From Bacillus sp. FJAT-29790 (GTDB taxonomy: Bacteria > Bacillota > Bacilli > Bacillales > Cytobacillaceae), in the NCBI RefSeq assembly GCF_019039215.1, contig NZ_JAHNZZ010000001.1, positions 1,999,044 to 2,063,043 on the forward strand: DNA of 64,000 nt, given 5' to 3'. Below, in pieces: positions 31,226 through 40,239 of this stretch. The position numbers and the translations under genes are program-made. How positions within the stretch are numbered: the first letter of the stretch is position 1; every line of letters starts with the position of its first letter. A model generated the notes under the pieces. The model ran no database searches. It saw only the letters and a program-made list of their open reading frames with translations, and was not told the DNA's origin.

Positions 31226-32740
31226 TTAAGATGTTGCTTTCGCCATAATTTTCTCTTCGGTAGCCTCATCACTTGTTAAGATGCCATTGAGTTTACCCTC
31301 TTGGAACACAGCAATTCGATCACAAATCGCTAGCAATTCAGGTAATTCTGACGAAACAACTAAGACACCTTTACCGTTATCCGCTAGATCACGCATAATT
31401 TTGTAAATATCACTTTTCGCTCCAACATCAATTCCTCTTGTTGGTTCGTCAAAAATGAATAAGCTTGATCCTGCTGCCAACCATCTTCCAATGATAACCT
31501 TTTGTTGGTTACCACCTGATAACTCGGTAATGTTTTGGTGAACCGAGGAACACTTAATCGATAAGTTTTTCTTCTGTTGCTCAGCCCATTCCATTTCTTG
31601 AGTTTTTTTCACTAAACCAGATAATCCTCCAAATTTTGAATCGTTAATTAAATTCGAAATGGAGATGTTTTTCCAAATTCCAAAATTTGGAAAAAAACCA
31701 GTTTCTCTTCGATTTTCAGTAATATAAGCAATTTTATTTTTTACTGCGTCATATGGATTTTTTAAATTTAAGGATTTACCATTTAAGGTGATTTCACCTG
31801 TTTTCATAGGATCCGACCCAACGATTGCATTCATTAATTCTGTACGTCCAGAACCAATCAATCCTGCAAATCCTAAAATCTCACCCTTCTTTAATTGAAA
31901 ACTAATATCTTTAACTTTTTCATCTTTTCTTGTTAAATTTTTCACTTCAAAAACAACTTCATTTTTCCCGCTATGGCTCTGATTTTTAGTGAGGTACCTT
32001 GATTGCAGCTCTCGGCCAACCATTAACGTAATAAGTTCATCAATTTCTGTAGTGGCTAAGTCTTTCGTTGCAACGAATGTTCCATCTTTAAGAATCGTAA
32101 TCCGGTCACCAATTATCTTGATTTCTTTTAATTTGTGAGAGATGTAGACAATGCCTACACCCTCACTTTTTAGTTGGCGAATAATCTCAAATAATTTTTC
32201 AATTTCTCCATCTGTTAGAGACGATGTCGGTTCATCCATAACCAATACTTTCGTGTCAGCAGCAAGTGCTTTTGCGATCTCCACTTGCTGCTTTTCAGAA
32301 ATTGAAAGTTCACCAACGATTTCGTCTGGGCGTCGATTCAATCCAACGCGTTCTAATAGATTCGTAGTTGTCGTTTTCATATACTCGTAATCTACGGTTG
32401 AAATTCCAAAGGTTTTCTTTGTTGGAATTTTTCCAACAAATATATTTTCAGCAATTGACAAATCATCAATGACACTCAATTCTTGATAAATGATGCCAAT
32501 TCCATTACTAGCAGCCACTTTCGGAGTAACCTTTGAAAATTTATTTCCTTGAATAATGATGCTACCTTCAGTAGGCTCATAAATCCCACATAATATTTTC
32601 ATTAGCGTAGATTTCCCCGCCCCGTTTTCTCCTAACAAAACATGAACTTCACCAGGTAGCAGGTTAAAATCTACATCTTGTAATGCAGGGATTCCAGAAA
32701 ACTCTTTCGTGATTTTTTCCATTTTTACCATGTAATCCAT
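31226..32740 (-). CDS. alsA: Allose ABC transporter ATPase (double domain)
   Basis: About 504 residues with two fused ATPase domains, as in RbsA/AlsA. Domain 1: Walker [10 protein letters not shown] near 35-43, signature LSISEKQQVEIAKAL, Walker B VLVMDEPTSSLTD. Domain 2: degenerate Walker A GLIGSGRTELM near 285, signature [15 protein letters not shown], Walker B LFIFDEPTRGIDVG. The start at 32740 is preferred because AGGAAG lies 9 bases upstream. Lies between alsB (30 bp) and alsC (13 bp) in one operon. Confidence 0.9.
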   Translation of the reverse strand: MDYMVKMEKITKEFSGIPALQDVDFNLLPGEVHVLLGENGAGKSTLMKILCGIYEPTEGSIIIQGNKFSKVTPKVAASNGIGIIYQELSVIDDLSIAENIFVGKIPTKKTFGISTVDYEYMKTTTTNLLERVGLNRRPDEIVGELSISEKQQVEIAKALAADTKVLVMDEPTSSLTDGEIEKLFEIIRQLKSEGVGIVYISHKLKEIKIIGDRITILKDGTFVATKDLATTEIDELITLMVGRELQSRYLTKNQSHSGKNEVVFEVKNLTRKDEKVKDISFQLKKGEILGFAGLIGSGRTELMNAIVGSDPMKTGEITLNGKSLNLKNPYDAVKNKIAYITENRRETGFFPNFGIWKNISISNLINDSKFGGLSGLVKKTQEMEWAEQQKKNLSIKCSSVHQNITELSGGNQQKVIIGRWLAAGSSLFIFDEPTRGIDVGAKSDIYKIMRDLADNGKGVLVVSSELPELLAICDRIAVFQEGKLNGILTSDEATEEKIMAKATS

Positions 32741-32770
32741 GATAGACACTTCCTAAATTAATTTTTCAGC

Positions 32771-33745
32771 TTATTCACTTACAACATAAGAAGGAACCGT
32801 GACAAGTTCTGCTGCTTCATCTAGGGATAGTACTTTATTATCTTTAATTGCCTTCACAAGCAATCTTAAGCTCTCTTTTCCAATCTCAGCAGAATCTTGT
32901 GCAATTGTAGCAGTTAGGTTTCCAGCTTTCACAGAGTCAATTGCTTCTGGGGCACCGTCTGTTCCGACAACAATAATTTGATCTTTCTTACCTGCATTAA
33001 TAACAGCTTGAAGAGCACCAAGGGCCATTGTGTCGTTAGCAGCATAGATTGCAGTTAAATCAGGATATCTTTGAATCATATTCGTTACAACGTCAAGTGC
33101 TTTATTACGATCCCAATCTGCTGGTTGGCTAGCAACTAGTTCGATCCCATCTGTTGATTCAAATACACCTTTTGCACCATTTTTCCTTGCTTCACCTGAA
33201 GCGTTACCGGATTTTCCTTCAACGATCGCCACTTGCCCTTTTTGAATCTTTTCTACAATAAAGTTTGCAGCTTGCTCACCGACTTGTACGTTGTCGGTTG
33301 TAACAAACGCGTTCACGTTACCGCCAGATTTCACAAGCTCATCCATATCTAATTTTTCATCAATATTAACTGTTGGTATTTCCTTTTTATATGCATTGAC
33401 CGCTTGAGGAATTAGGTTTACTGGTGATAAAGGAGCAAAACCGATTCCATCGTAGTCTTTATTTAGCAAGTCTTCAAACATTCTCAATTGACCTTGCATG
33501 TCATCTTCAGATTGTGCTGCAAGTATTTCAACTTTTACTCCAAGTTCTTCAGCTTCTTCTTTAATACCTTCTTCCATTTTTGTCCAGAATGGATTTGACA
33601 ATGTTTTCAAAATAATTGCAACTTTTATCTCATCATTATCTTTAGCATCATTTGATTTCGGAGCTGAAGTCGGCCCTGAATTACATCCAACTAACAAAAC
33701 AAGGCTTAGTAAAAAAGCGAATGACATAACAAATATTTTTTTCAT
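32771..33745 (-). CDS. alsB: Allose ABC transporter substrate-binding lipoprotein
   Basis: A 324-residue protein. The signal peptide MKKIFVMSFAFLLSLVLLVG ends in the lipobox LVGC, so the protein is lipid-anchored outside the membrane. The type I periplasmic-binding fold shows VAIILKTLSNPFWTKMEEG, GFAPLSPVNLIPQAVN, PTVNIDEK, IYAANDTMALGALQA and VVGTDGAPEAI, the ribose/allose family pattern. First gene of the als operon, with a leader of about 390 bases that holds three operators. Allose is the likely ligand by context; ribose-like sugars remain possible. Confidence 0.88.
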   Translation of the reverse strand: MKKIFVMSFAFLLSLVLLVGCNSGPTSAPKSNDAKDNDEIKVAIILKTLSNPFWTKMEEGIKEEAEELGVKVEILAAQSEDDMQGQLRMFEDLLNKDYDGIGFAPLSPVNLIPQAVNAYKKEIPTVNIDEKLDMDELVKSGGNVNAFVTTDNVQVGEQAANFIVEKIQKGQVAIVEGKSGNASGEARKNGAKGVFESTDGIELVASQPADWDRNKALDVVTNMIQRYPDLTAIYAANDTMALGALQAVINAGKKDQIIVVGTDGAPEAIDSVKAGNLTATIAQDSAEIGKESLRLLVKAIKDNKVLSLDEAAELVTVPSYVVSE

Positions 33746-33854
33746 TTATATGTACCCCTTCTCTATTCAATATTTTTTTGAAAAATAATGTAATCAAAAG
33801 ACAAGTTAAAATTTCCATAAGTTCTTCTTTAATGCTAATTGTTTTACTCATTCA

Positions 33855-33862
33855 CCTCCTTT
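33855..33862 (-). promoter_or_regulatory. STAB-SD-like site in the als leader
   Basis: TTAAAGGAGGTGAATG stands about 110 bases before the alsB start, too far to be its ribosome binding site. It resembles the GAAAGGAGG element that binds ribosomes and protects Bacillus mRNAs from 5' decay. Alternatively it could start a short leader ORF (MSKTISIKEELMEIL and onward) that runs into alsB in another frame, though the spacing to that ATG is only 3 bases. Confidence 0.5.
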
Positions 33863-33903
33863 AATTTGAATAAAGAACTTTGCTAAAAGTTAGAAATAGC
33901 TGA

Positions 33904-33917
33904 AGACACCGCTTACA
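33904..33917 (-). promoter_or_regulatory. cre-like CcpA site in the als leader
   Basis: TGTAAGCGGTGTCT differs from the consensus TGWAANCGNTNWCA mainly in its last base. It lies downstream of the transcription start, where CcpA can block elongation, consistent with glucose repression of the operon. Confidence 0.5.
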
Positions 33918-33921
33918 AATT

Positions 33922-33939
33922 TGATTAATCGATTAACCA
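33922..33939 (-). promoter_or_regulatory. AlsR-type operator 1
   Basis: TGATTAATCGATTAACCA matches the 27406 palindrome in 17 of 18 positions. It abuts the cre-like box. Confidence 0.75.
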
Positions 33940-34028
33940 TTGGTGACAGTTATAGCAATTGTAGTGCAGAATACGGATTGCTACGGATTGCCTACTACTA
34001 AACTAGGAAACTTTCTTAAAAAAATAAT

Positions 34029-34046
34029 TGGTTAAACGATTAATCA
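34029..34046 (-). promoter_or_regulatory. AlsR-type operator 2
   Basis: TGGTTAAACGATTAATCA, the same palindrome with two changes. It lies 107 bp from operator 1 and 63 bp from operator 3, distances that allow repressor looping. Confidence 0.7.
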
Positions 34047-34091
34047 AAGTGCCCACATAAGGAATATTATTCGCTACAAATTAACCAATGT

Positions 34092-34109
34092 TAGGAAATC
34101 GATTAACCA
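34092..34109 (-). promoter_or_regulatory. AlsR-type operator 3
   Basis: TAGGAAATCGATTAACCA: the right half is a full match, the left half is degenerate. It is centred about 37 bp downstream of the predicted transcription start. Confidence 0.6.
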
Positions 34110-34143
34110 GAGTAAGTAATAGCGGAAAGCCCTTACAAAAATA

Positions 34144-34172
34144 ATAATAAACAATTTTCAGATTTATGTCAA
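34144..34172 (-). promoter_or_regulatory. Sigma-A promoter of the als operon
   Basis: On the minus strand a perfect -35 TTGACA (34167-34172), 17 bp, then TATTAT (34144-34149). Transcription would start near 34137 and give a leader of about 390 bases. No gene is seen in the rest of 33746-34545. Confidence 0.75.
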
Positions 34173-34451
34173 CGAGTATTTTTGTCTTTTGCAATGGAGC
34201 ATTTTTGATGGTGTTAACTGATGATAACCGGTTTTCCCTGCTTTTCAAGGCCGGAATTTTTTTTGCTAGAAGAGTTTTTAAGCCAGCGTGCCTGTCCTCC
34301 GAGGTTTAAATGTAGCAGTTAATAAGCACCCACATCCGGTTAGCCTTAAAATATACCAGCATTACTCTAAATTTTAGAGTCAGGCACTATTCGTGTACAC
34401 TTTTTGGTTTGATACACATGGAATGGATATTTAAAAAGGATAATAGAAAAG

Positions 34452-34477
34452 GAACCAAGCATTTAAAACCTTGGTTC
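34452..34477 (-). terminator. Terminator of the 37736-34546 operon
   Basis: GAACCAAG at 34452-34459 pairs with CTTGGTTC at 34470-34477. On the minus strand CTTTTCTATT follows. It lies 69 bp beyond the stop of the isomerase gene at 34546. Confidence 0.7.
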
Positions 34478-34545
34478 TCTTCATAAAGAGAAATTTATTC
34501 TCTACCGATCTAAAATCATAGTAATGTCGCAAAATTACAGTGGTG

Positions 34546-35493
34546 TTAGGCACCAAACGCTCTAGGCAATGTCTCTTTAAGGAGTTTAGTAGATTTCTTT
34601 ACCGCCGTTAATTGATCCATTGTTTGATCCTCATTTTCAAGACTAATTGGTCCATCGTAACCCATCATCCCAACCACAGAAAAGAATTCACTCCACCAAA
34701 GGGAATCGTGTCCACATCCCAGAGCTACAAAATTCCATGTACGATCAGAAAAACGATCAGTGGTTTTTGTATCAAGAAGGCCATCCATTCCAACTAATCC
34801 TCTTTCAACTCGCACATCTTTTGCATGAATATGATAGATAGCATCCCCTAAATGCCTAGCCGCTAAAATGGGATCTCCACCCATCCAAAACAAGTGGCTT
34901 GGATCAAGGTTCATTCCAATCATTTCCCCAACCTGGCTTCTTAATTGGAACAAAGTAGCTGGATTATAAACTAATTGGCACCCATGATTCTCTAAAGCAA
35001 TCTTGTCAATCCCATATTCTTTTGCTTGTTTAACCGTTTTCTCCCAATATGGAAAGGCGACTTCATTCCACTGCCAGTTCAGAATTTTCGTCGTTTCTGG
35101 AGGCCAGCTTGTGGTGATCCAGTTTGGCAATTTTTCATCGGGTCCTCCACCGGGAAGTCCGGACATCATGACAATTTTCTTTACCCCTAACAGCTCTGCA
35201 AGCCTGAATGTTTTATCTACTATTGCCTGATGTTCTTTTCCTTCTTCATTTGGGGCTAACTGATTTCCAGAACAATTTAGTGCTTCTATTTCAAGTCCCT
35301 TATTTTTTATTGCATTTACAAAATCCGCTCTTTTTAAAGAACTTGCCAGTAATTCATCTACATCCAGATGAGGGACCGCGGACCAATTACCACATCCAAA
35401 TTCTAAAGATTCATAGCCTAATGATGCAGATGTATTAAGCATTTCTTTGAAAGATAGAGACCCTAAAGAATCGGTTACAAGACAAAGTCGCAT
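34546..35493 (-). CDS. Xylose-isomerase-like TIM-barrel enzyme
   Basis: About 315 residues of the AP-endonuclease-2/IolE-IolI superfamily: SLGYESLEFGCGNW near 25-38, ALNCSGNQLAPN, KIVMMSGLPGGGP, ALENHGCQLVYNP (metal Glu and His) near 170, NLDPSHLFWMGGDP (metal Asp and His) near 195, YHIHAKDVRVE (metal His) near 222, PISLENED (metal Glu) near 278. All four metal ligands appear present. It is probably an isomerase, epimerase or dehydratase acting on an inositol- or sugar-derived ketone. It lies downstream of two Gfo/Idh/MocA genes on the same strand. ATG 35493 is chosen; a TTG at 35502 is closer to GGGGAG. Confidence 0.8.
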   Translation of the reverse strand: MRLCLVTDSLGSLSFKEMLNTSASLGYESLEFGCGNWSAVPHLDVDELLASSLKRADFVNAIKNKGLEIEALNCSGNQLAPNEEGKEHQAIVDKTFRLAELLGVKKIVMMSGLPGGGPDEKLPNWITTSWPPETTKILNWQWNEVAFPYWEKTVKQAKEYGIDKIALENHGCQLVYNPATLFQLRSQVGEMIGMNLDPSHLFWMGGDPILAARHLGDAIYHIHAKDVRVERGLVGMDGLLDTKTTDRFSDRTWNFVALGCGHDSLWWSEFFSVVGMMGYDGPISLENEDQTMDQLTAVKKSTKLLKETLPRAFGA

Positions 35494-35626
35494 CGTTATC
35501 AAAAACTCCCCTGCTAAATTAATATTTTTCCACTAGGGTTCGTTAGTTAAACTTTATTTCTAAGAAACTAAGAGTTTTGAAGTGAAAAGGACTCTAGATT
35601 GTCCCCTCAATCCCCTTGATTTATAT

Positions 35627-36652
35627 TTACAGCCCTGAAATCATCGAATGACCTGAAGATACGTTAACGAATGTTTCTTTTTCAATGGATTCAAAACATG
35701 CATCGATCACTTTCAAATTCCGAACCGTATTTTCCACCATTTGGTTAGGCATGCCCCCGTCTAGCACACATTGTGAGAAATATTCGACTTCAAGGACATA
35801 TTGATGTCCAATCAACTTCTCCTCCCTCTGAATTCCATCCATTGTATTGATCACGATAGGTGCTTCACCATTAAACATTTGTGGTACAAAGGCTCTGGGC
35901 ACTCGTAAGCTGCCTTGTGTACCAATAATCTCATAATAATCGATCCTTGTTCGATCCATGGCAGCATCGAATAAGGCAGTAATACCATTTTCAAACTCCA
36001 TTATCCCTGCTACAGACATATCCACTTGACCTTCAGGATCCTTTTGGTTCGAGGCAAAAACCCTTCTAGGTTCAGCGTCTAAAATATTTCTGATAGAGTG
36101 AATACAGTAACACCCTACATCATACAGACTGCCACCGCCTAATTCCGTTTTCATACGGATATTCCCAGCCCGATTTTCAAGAAAAAATGAAAGGCTAACC
36201 TTCATTATTTTCACATCACCAATTTCCCCTGAAGCAATTATTTCTTTTACTCGTTGGTGTTGCGGATGAAATTGATACATAAAAGCTTCCATAAAAATAA
36301 CGCCGTTTTTCTTACATACTTCTATCATTTCCTCCGCTTCATTTGCGGTTAATGCTGCTGGTTTCTCACATAGTACATGCTTCCCTTTTTCTGCGGCTTT
36401 CTTTACCCATTGCGAATGAAGTGCATTTGGCAGCGGAATATACACAGCATCGATAGCTGGATCATCTAACAATTCATCATAGGATTCGTAAATAGCAGGA
36501 ATTCCGAATTTCATTGAAATATCCTTTACTTTCGGATTAGAACTAGCGATGGCAACGACTTCTGCGTTAGCGGCATCTATAAATGCAGGTAATAATTCTT
36601 CTTGGGCAATTTGCGCGGTACTCAGGATTCCCCAACGAACTAATTTTGTCAT
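35627..36652 (-). CDS. Gfo/Idh/MocA-family NAD(P)-dependent dehydrogenase
   Basis: A 341-residue protein. The N-terminal Rossmann domain (WGILSTAQIAQEELLPAF, then AVYIPLPNALHSQWVKKAAE) contains GKHVLCEKPAA with the catalytic-site Lys near 92-98. The C-terminal alpha/beta domain carries GGGSLYDVGCYCIHSIRNIL, where D and H of the usual GGxxxDxGxHxxD pattern are partly replaced by cysteines (DVGCYCIH), as in dehydrogenases of the glucose-fructose oxidoreductase/xylose dehydrogenase type. AAGGAGTTGATATAA precedes the ATG. Probably oxidises a sugar or cyclitol; the substrate is not known. Confidence 0.82.
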   Translation of the reverse strand: MTKLVRWGILSTAQIAQEELLPAFIDAANAEVVAIASSNPKVKDISMKFGIPAIYESYDELLDDPAIDAVYIPLPNALHSQWVKKAAEKGKHVLCEKPAALTANEAEEMIEVCKKNGVIFMEAFMYQFHPQHQRVKEIIASGEIGDVKIMKVSLSFFLENRAGNIRMKTELGGGSLYDVGCYCIHSIRNILDAEPRRVFASNQKDPEGQVDMSVAGIMEFENGITALFDAAMDRTRIDYYEIIGTQGSLRVPRAFVPQMFNGEAPIVINTMDGIQREEKLIGHQYVLEVEYFSQCVLDGGMPNQMVENTVRNLKVIDACFESIEKETFVNVSSGHSMISGL

Positions 36653-36695
36653 TTATATCAACTCCTTAATATTTGTTCTTCTAGCGTTAAATAAC

Positions 36696-37736
36696 TTATT
36701 TAGTTGTAAGATTAAGAGAATTTAACTTTACCTTTTTACCTGTTTTGAAAGATTCAGTGGCAGCCACAGCAATTTCTAATGCTGCTTTCCCATCCATCTC
36801 ATTGCAGGACGTACCTCTTAAATTCATAATGGAATGAACAAACTCATTAAGCTCCATTTTAAATGCCTCATTTAAGGATGGAGGAAAATTAGGGCCCAAA
36901 TCATGTTTGCCCATCGCATCTAATAAAGTAACTTCCTGTTGGCGAATTGTAGGGATTTGAATGGCCCCTTCAGTTCCGATTATTTCACAGCCGATATCAA
37001 ATCCATACGGGGAATTTCGGCTTGACTCGATATCGCCAGCTGCGCCAGACGAAAATTGTAAATACGTAATGGCTTGGTCAACATCGCCATACTCTTCCAT
37101 AAAAGTGTTTACAACAATACTACCCGTAGATAATACAGTGGTAACTTCAGATCCCATCAGGTACCTAGCTATATCAAAATCATGGATAGCAAGATCCAAG
37201 AATATTCCTCCACTATGTTTTAGAAATTCAATTTGAGGAGAAATAGCATATTTACCTGGAGGATTATCTCTAGTAAATCCCTTGAAATAGATAGGCTTTC
37301 CGATATCTCCCGCTTCAATTCGCTTTTTCGCTTCTATGAAAGCGGGATGAAATCTTCTCATAAAGCCTACTTGGCAGAGCACATTATTTTCTTTGATTGT
37401 TTCAATCACTTCTGTCGTTTCCTCAATTGTTTCGGTAATGGGTTTTTCTACGAATATATGCTTCTTATTTAGTGCAGCTAGTTTTACCATTTCCGCATGC
37501 GTTTTGGTAGGTGTTGCAATAATGACTGCGTCAAGGTCAGGATCCTCAAGCACTTCCATCGGATTTTTCGCCCATCGTTCTACTCCTAGTTCTTTGGCTA
37601 CCTGTTCCGCTCGACCCTCAAATGGATCTACAACATATTGCAATTGCACCCCGTTAATATGATTAGCAAGATTTTCTGCGTGGATCGAACCAAGTCGACC
37701 TAACCCGATAACCGCTACACGAATATTCTCTGTCAT
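36696..37736 (-). CDS. Gfo/Idh/MocA-family dehydrogenase, inositol 2-dehydrogenase-like
   Basis: A 346-residue protein. VAVIGLGRLGSIHAENLA near 7-24 is the nucleotide-binding loop, KHIFVEKPITET near 93-104 holds the catalytic-site Lys, and SGGIFLDLAIHDFDIARYLMG near 170-190 gives the D-x3-H metal-free catalytic pair (Asp, His) of IolG-like enzymes. It is more typical of inositol dehydrogenases than its neighbour at 35627. First gene of a minus-strand operon, divergent from the AraC-type regulator at 38018 with 281 bp between. It may oxidise myo- or another inositol; which isomer cannot be read from sequence. Confidence 0.82.
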   Translation of the reverse strand: MTENIRVAVIGLGRLGSIHAENLANHINGVQLQYVVDPFEGRAEQVAKELGVERWAKNPMEVLEDPDLDAVIIATPTKTHAEMVKLAALNKKHIFVEKPITETIEETTEVIETIKENNVLCQVGFMRRFHPAFIEAKKRIEAGDIGKPIYFKGFTRDNPPGKYAISPQIEFLKHSGGIFLDLAIHDFDIARYLMGSEVTTVLSTGSIVVNTFMEEYGDVDQAITYLQFSSGAAGDIESSRNSPYGFDIGCEIIGTEGAIQIPTIRQQEVTLLDAMGKHDLGPNFPPSLNEAFKMELNEFVHSIMNLRGTSCNEMDGKAALEIAVAATESFKTGKKVKLNSLNLTTK

Positions 37737-38017
37737 TCTTCATCTATCCCTTCATCGACCTAAACAAATTTGAATTCAATTATTTAATGTTCTAACAATA
37801 AGTTATCACTTAGCCAGCCCTAGAAACATACCGTTCTGTTAGACGTTTTTGCATAATTGTTACATTTAGATTGGAAAAAATATATTTTTTTGTTTTAATT
37901 AGATTATATGTTGGTAATTTTCCGAAAAACATTTGGTTATCTTTCGAAAAATGATCCTGCTTTTTTACACGATGGCTATAAATAACAGTTACTAAATGAA
38001 GAAAGGAGTGAGAGTAG

Positions 38018-38986
38018 ATGAACCTCTATAATCTTTCGTCTTTATATAGTGCGTTACGAATAATGGATATCCAATTAGATATAGTTGAAAAAGGATGGTC
38101 ATACCCAAATCATCAACACTCTTATTTTGAATTTATTTACTGCATTTCCGGAGAATTCGAACAATGGGTCAATGGTGAAGTTTATTTATTAAAACCTGGT
38201 GACGCTATTTTAGTGAAACCTGATTTGTATCATCACTCCTTAACCCATATAGAAGCAGAATATTTAGTCTTTCACTTTGATATTGAGATGAAAGAAGTCC
38301 ACTCTGTATTTCAGTTAGTAAAGAATCCACGTATTTTTTCTGAGGAAATGGTGAATGATCGGGAATCTATTACTCACTGGGTTACTAATTTCATTGAAGA
38401 GTTTAAAATAAAGCCACAAAAAAAAGCACCTAACTTAATGCAGGAGGATTACCTTGAAAACATGCATTCAGCTGTTAGTATCTTACGTCTTCATTCGAGA
38501 GTAATCGAATTAATTAGTGTTTTAGCTCAACATTTCCTTTCTAAAGAACGTCTACAAGACAGTGATATACCGCCCTCTCAAATAAAGATTGCTCACGAAG
38601 TAGCTAACTGGCTTGAAAAGAATTTAAGTAATAAAGTTAAGATAGAGGATCTAGCTAAAGAGCTGAATTTACATCGTTCTTACCTAAGCCAATGTTTTAA
38701 AAAGACTTACGGAATGTCACCTTCGAATTACCTCATTCGTATTCGAATACGTGAAGCAAGACGACTTTTGCTGGAAACAGATATGCCAATTGAATTAATC
38801 AGTTACCAATTGGCCTTTTATTCCGCAGGGCATTTTAGCCGTACATTTCGTTCTTTAATGGGTTTGTCACCTCTACAATTCAGAAAAGATAAAAAAATCA
38901 CTATGAAAAAAATGAAGAAGTCCTTAGTGAAGAATGAACCGAGGAGAATAAATCATTGTTTGTTCTCCTCGGATCAATCGTTTTAG
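38018..38986 (+). CDS. AraC-family transcription regulator
   Basis: A 322-residue protein. The N terminus is a cupin-type sensor (WSYPNHQHSYFEFIYCISGEF, GDAILVKPDLYHHSL). The C terminus (about 190-290) has two HTH motifs: IEDLAKELNLHRSYLSQCFKKTYGMSPSNYL and IELISYQLAFYSAGHFSRTFRSLMGLSPLQFRK. GAAAGGAGTGAGAG precedes the ATG. It is the only plus-strand gene in a long minus-strand region, divergent from the operon at 37736, which it probably activates. An inverted repeat at 38939-38972, inside its last codons, may serve as terminator. Confidence 0.9.
   Translation: MNLYNLSSLYSALRIMDIQLDIVEKGWSYPNHQHSYFEFIYCISGEFEQWVNGEVYLLKPGDAILVKPDLYHHSLTHIEAEYLVFHFDIEMKEVHSVFQLVKNPRIFSEEMVNDRESITHWVTNFIEEFKIKPQKKAPNLMQEDYLENMHSAVSILRLHSRVIELISVLAQHFLSKERLQDSDIPPSQIKIAHEVANWLEKNLSNKVKIEDLAKELNLHRSYLSQCFKKTYGMSPSNYLIRIRIREARRLLLETDMPIELISYQLAFYSAGHFSRTFRSLMGLSPLQFRKDKKITMKKMKKSLVKNEPRRINHCLFSSDQSF
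38939..38972 (+). terminator. Hairpin inside the 3' end of the AraC-type gene
   Basis: CCGAGGAGAA (38939-38948) pairs perfectly with TTCTCCTCGG (38963-38972), followed by ATCAATCGTTTTAG. It lies wholly within the last 16 codons, so the tail of the protein may be drift into a terminator. Confidence 0.5.
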
Positions 38987-39038
38987 TGAATTTTAACTAT
39001 ATAAAAATAACCTTTTGCTGAAAAATAATTTTCAATGA

Positions 39039-40205
39039 CTATTGATACTCCACCCATACAGCACCATTATCAGCGGAACGGACACAGTTCTCTATCCAAC
39101 GGACACCTTCCACACCAGCTTCAATTCCTGGATACCAAATATCGTTCAAGGTTTCACCACGATCAAATGCTTCCATCGCCATCGCAAAACGAGAATACAG
39201 ATTTGACCATGCTTCAAACAATCCCTCCGTATGCCCGCCACTAATGCGGTCATCTGCTAATGCTTCCGGATAGAGATAGTCCATTCCGCGTTCTAAAATC
39301 TGTGCTGGTTTACCCTGTATTTCATAGCGAAGCTGATTAGGCTGCTCATCCCACCATTCAATACTAGCTTTAGAACCGGTGACACGGATCTTTTGTCCAT
39401 GCATGGAACCAGCATTTACACAAGAAGACCACACTGTCCCAATGGCACCGTTATCATATTCCATTATGGTATAGGCATTGTCCTCCAGTGGTGCACGGCT
39501 CTTAACGAAGCTCTGGCGAGTACACATCAGTTTTTTAATTTTCATTTCTGGCATCATTACCTCAGACAAATAAAATGTGTGTGTTCCTAAATCACCTAGT
39601 ACATAACTCGGGCCTGCAACTTTTGGATCAACACGCCATTTCGTGCTTGGATTATTCAATTCAACAGCTCCAGAGTGAAAACCGTGCGCAAACTGCATGT
39701 TAACAATGCGTATTTCACCCAAATCTCCATTTGCGATCATCTGTCTCGCCTGTTCAATCGCCTGATGGCCTGAATAACCGTATGTAATGCCAACGACACG
39801 ATTTCTCTTCTTTGCAAGAGTTTCTAGTTCTTTTGCCTGTTCGGATGTAAAACACAGCGGTTTCTCACAAACTACATGTAAACCAGCGTTTAGCGCCGCC
39901 TTGCAGATTTCAAAGTGTGTGCTATTTGGGGTTGCAATAGAAACAGCTTGAATGCCATCTTCACGTTTATTCTCTTCTTCAAACATCGTTATGTAATCAG
40001 GATAACACCGCTCAGGAGCAACATGTATATTCATTCCAAAGTCTTTACCACGTTCGGGATCAATGTCAAATGCACCAGCAACCAATTGAAAATTATGATC
40101 ACGAAGTGCGGATGAACGATGAATGTAGCCAATTTGACTTCCTCGTCCACCGCCTACCATTGCCCAACGGATTGGATTCCCTATCGTTTTTTCACCATTA
40201 ATCAT
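39039..40205 (-). CDS. Gfo/Idh/MocA-family dehydrogenase (long type)
   Basis: A 388-residue protein. WAMVGGGRGSQIGYIHRSSAL near 13-33 is the Rossmann loop, GLHVVCEKPLCF near 108-119 has the catalytic-site Lys, and YVLGDLGTHTFYLSEVMMP near 200-218 carries the D-x3-H pair. It is a close paralogue of the gene at 45514: same length class and same order of motifs, for example MEYDNGAIGTVWSSCVNAGSMHG against MHYENGAVGRLWTSSINAGCMDG. AGGGGGACTATGA precedes the ATG. Last gene of the operon that starts with the binding protein at 44852. Probable substrate: a cyclitol or a keto-sugar. Confidence 0.83.
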   Translation of the reverse strand: MINGEKTIGNPIRWAMVGGGRGSQIGYIHRSSALRDHNFQLVAGAFDIDPERGKDFGMNIHVAPERCYPDYITMFEEENKREDGIQAVSIATPNSTHFEICKAALNAGLHVVCEKPLCFTSEQAKELETLAKKRNRVVGITYGYSGHQAIEQARQMIANGDLGEIRIVNMQFAHGFHSGAVELNNPSTKWRVDPKVAGPSYVLGDLGTHTFYLSEVMMPEMKIKKLMCTRQSFVKSRAPLEDNAYTIMEYDNGAIGTVWSSCVNAGSMHGQKIRVTGSKASIEWWDEQPNQLRYEIQGKPAQILERGMDYLYPEALADDRISGGHTEGLFEAWSNLYSRFAMAMEAFDRGETLNDIWYPGIEAGVEGVRWIENCVRSADNGAVWVEYQ

Positions 40206-40239
40206 TCATAGTCCCCCTGTTGAATCTATTATTTTATGC

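Noticed and set aside
33780-33865. Short leader ORF before alsB
   Set aside because: The Shine-Dalgarno-like site is only 3 bases from the ATG, and the frame runs into alsB without likeness to a protein; the STAB-SD reading explains the site better.
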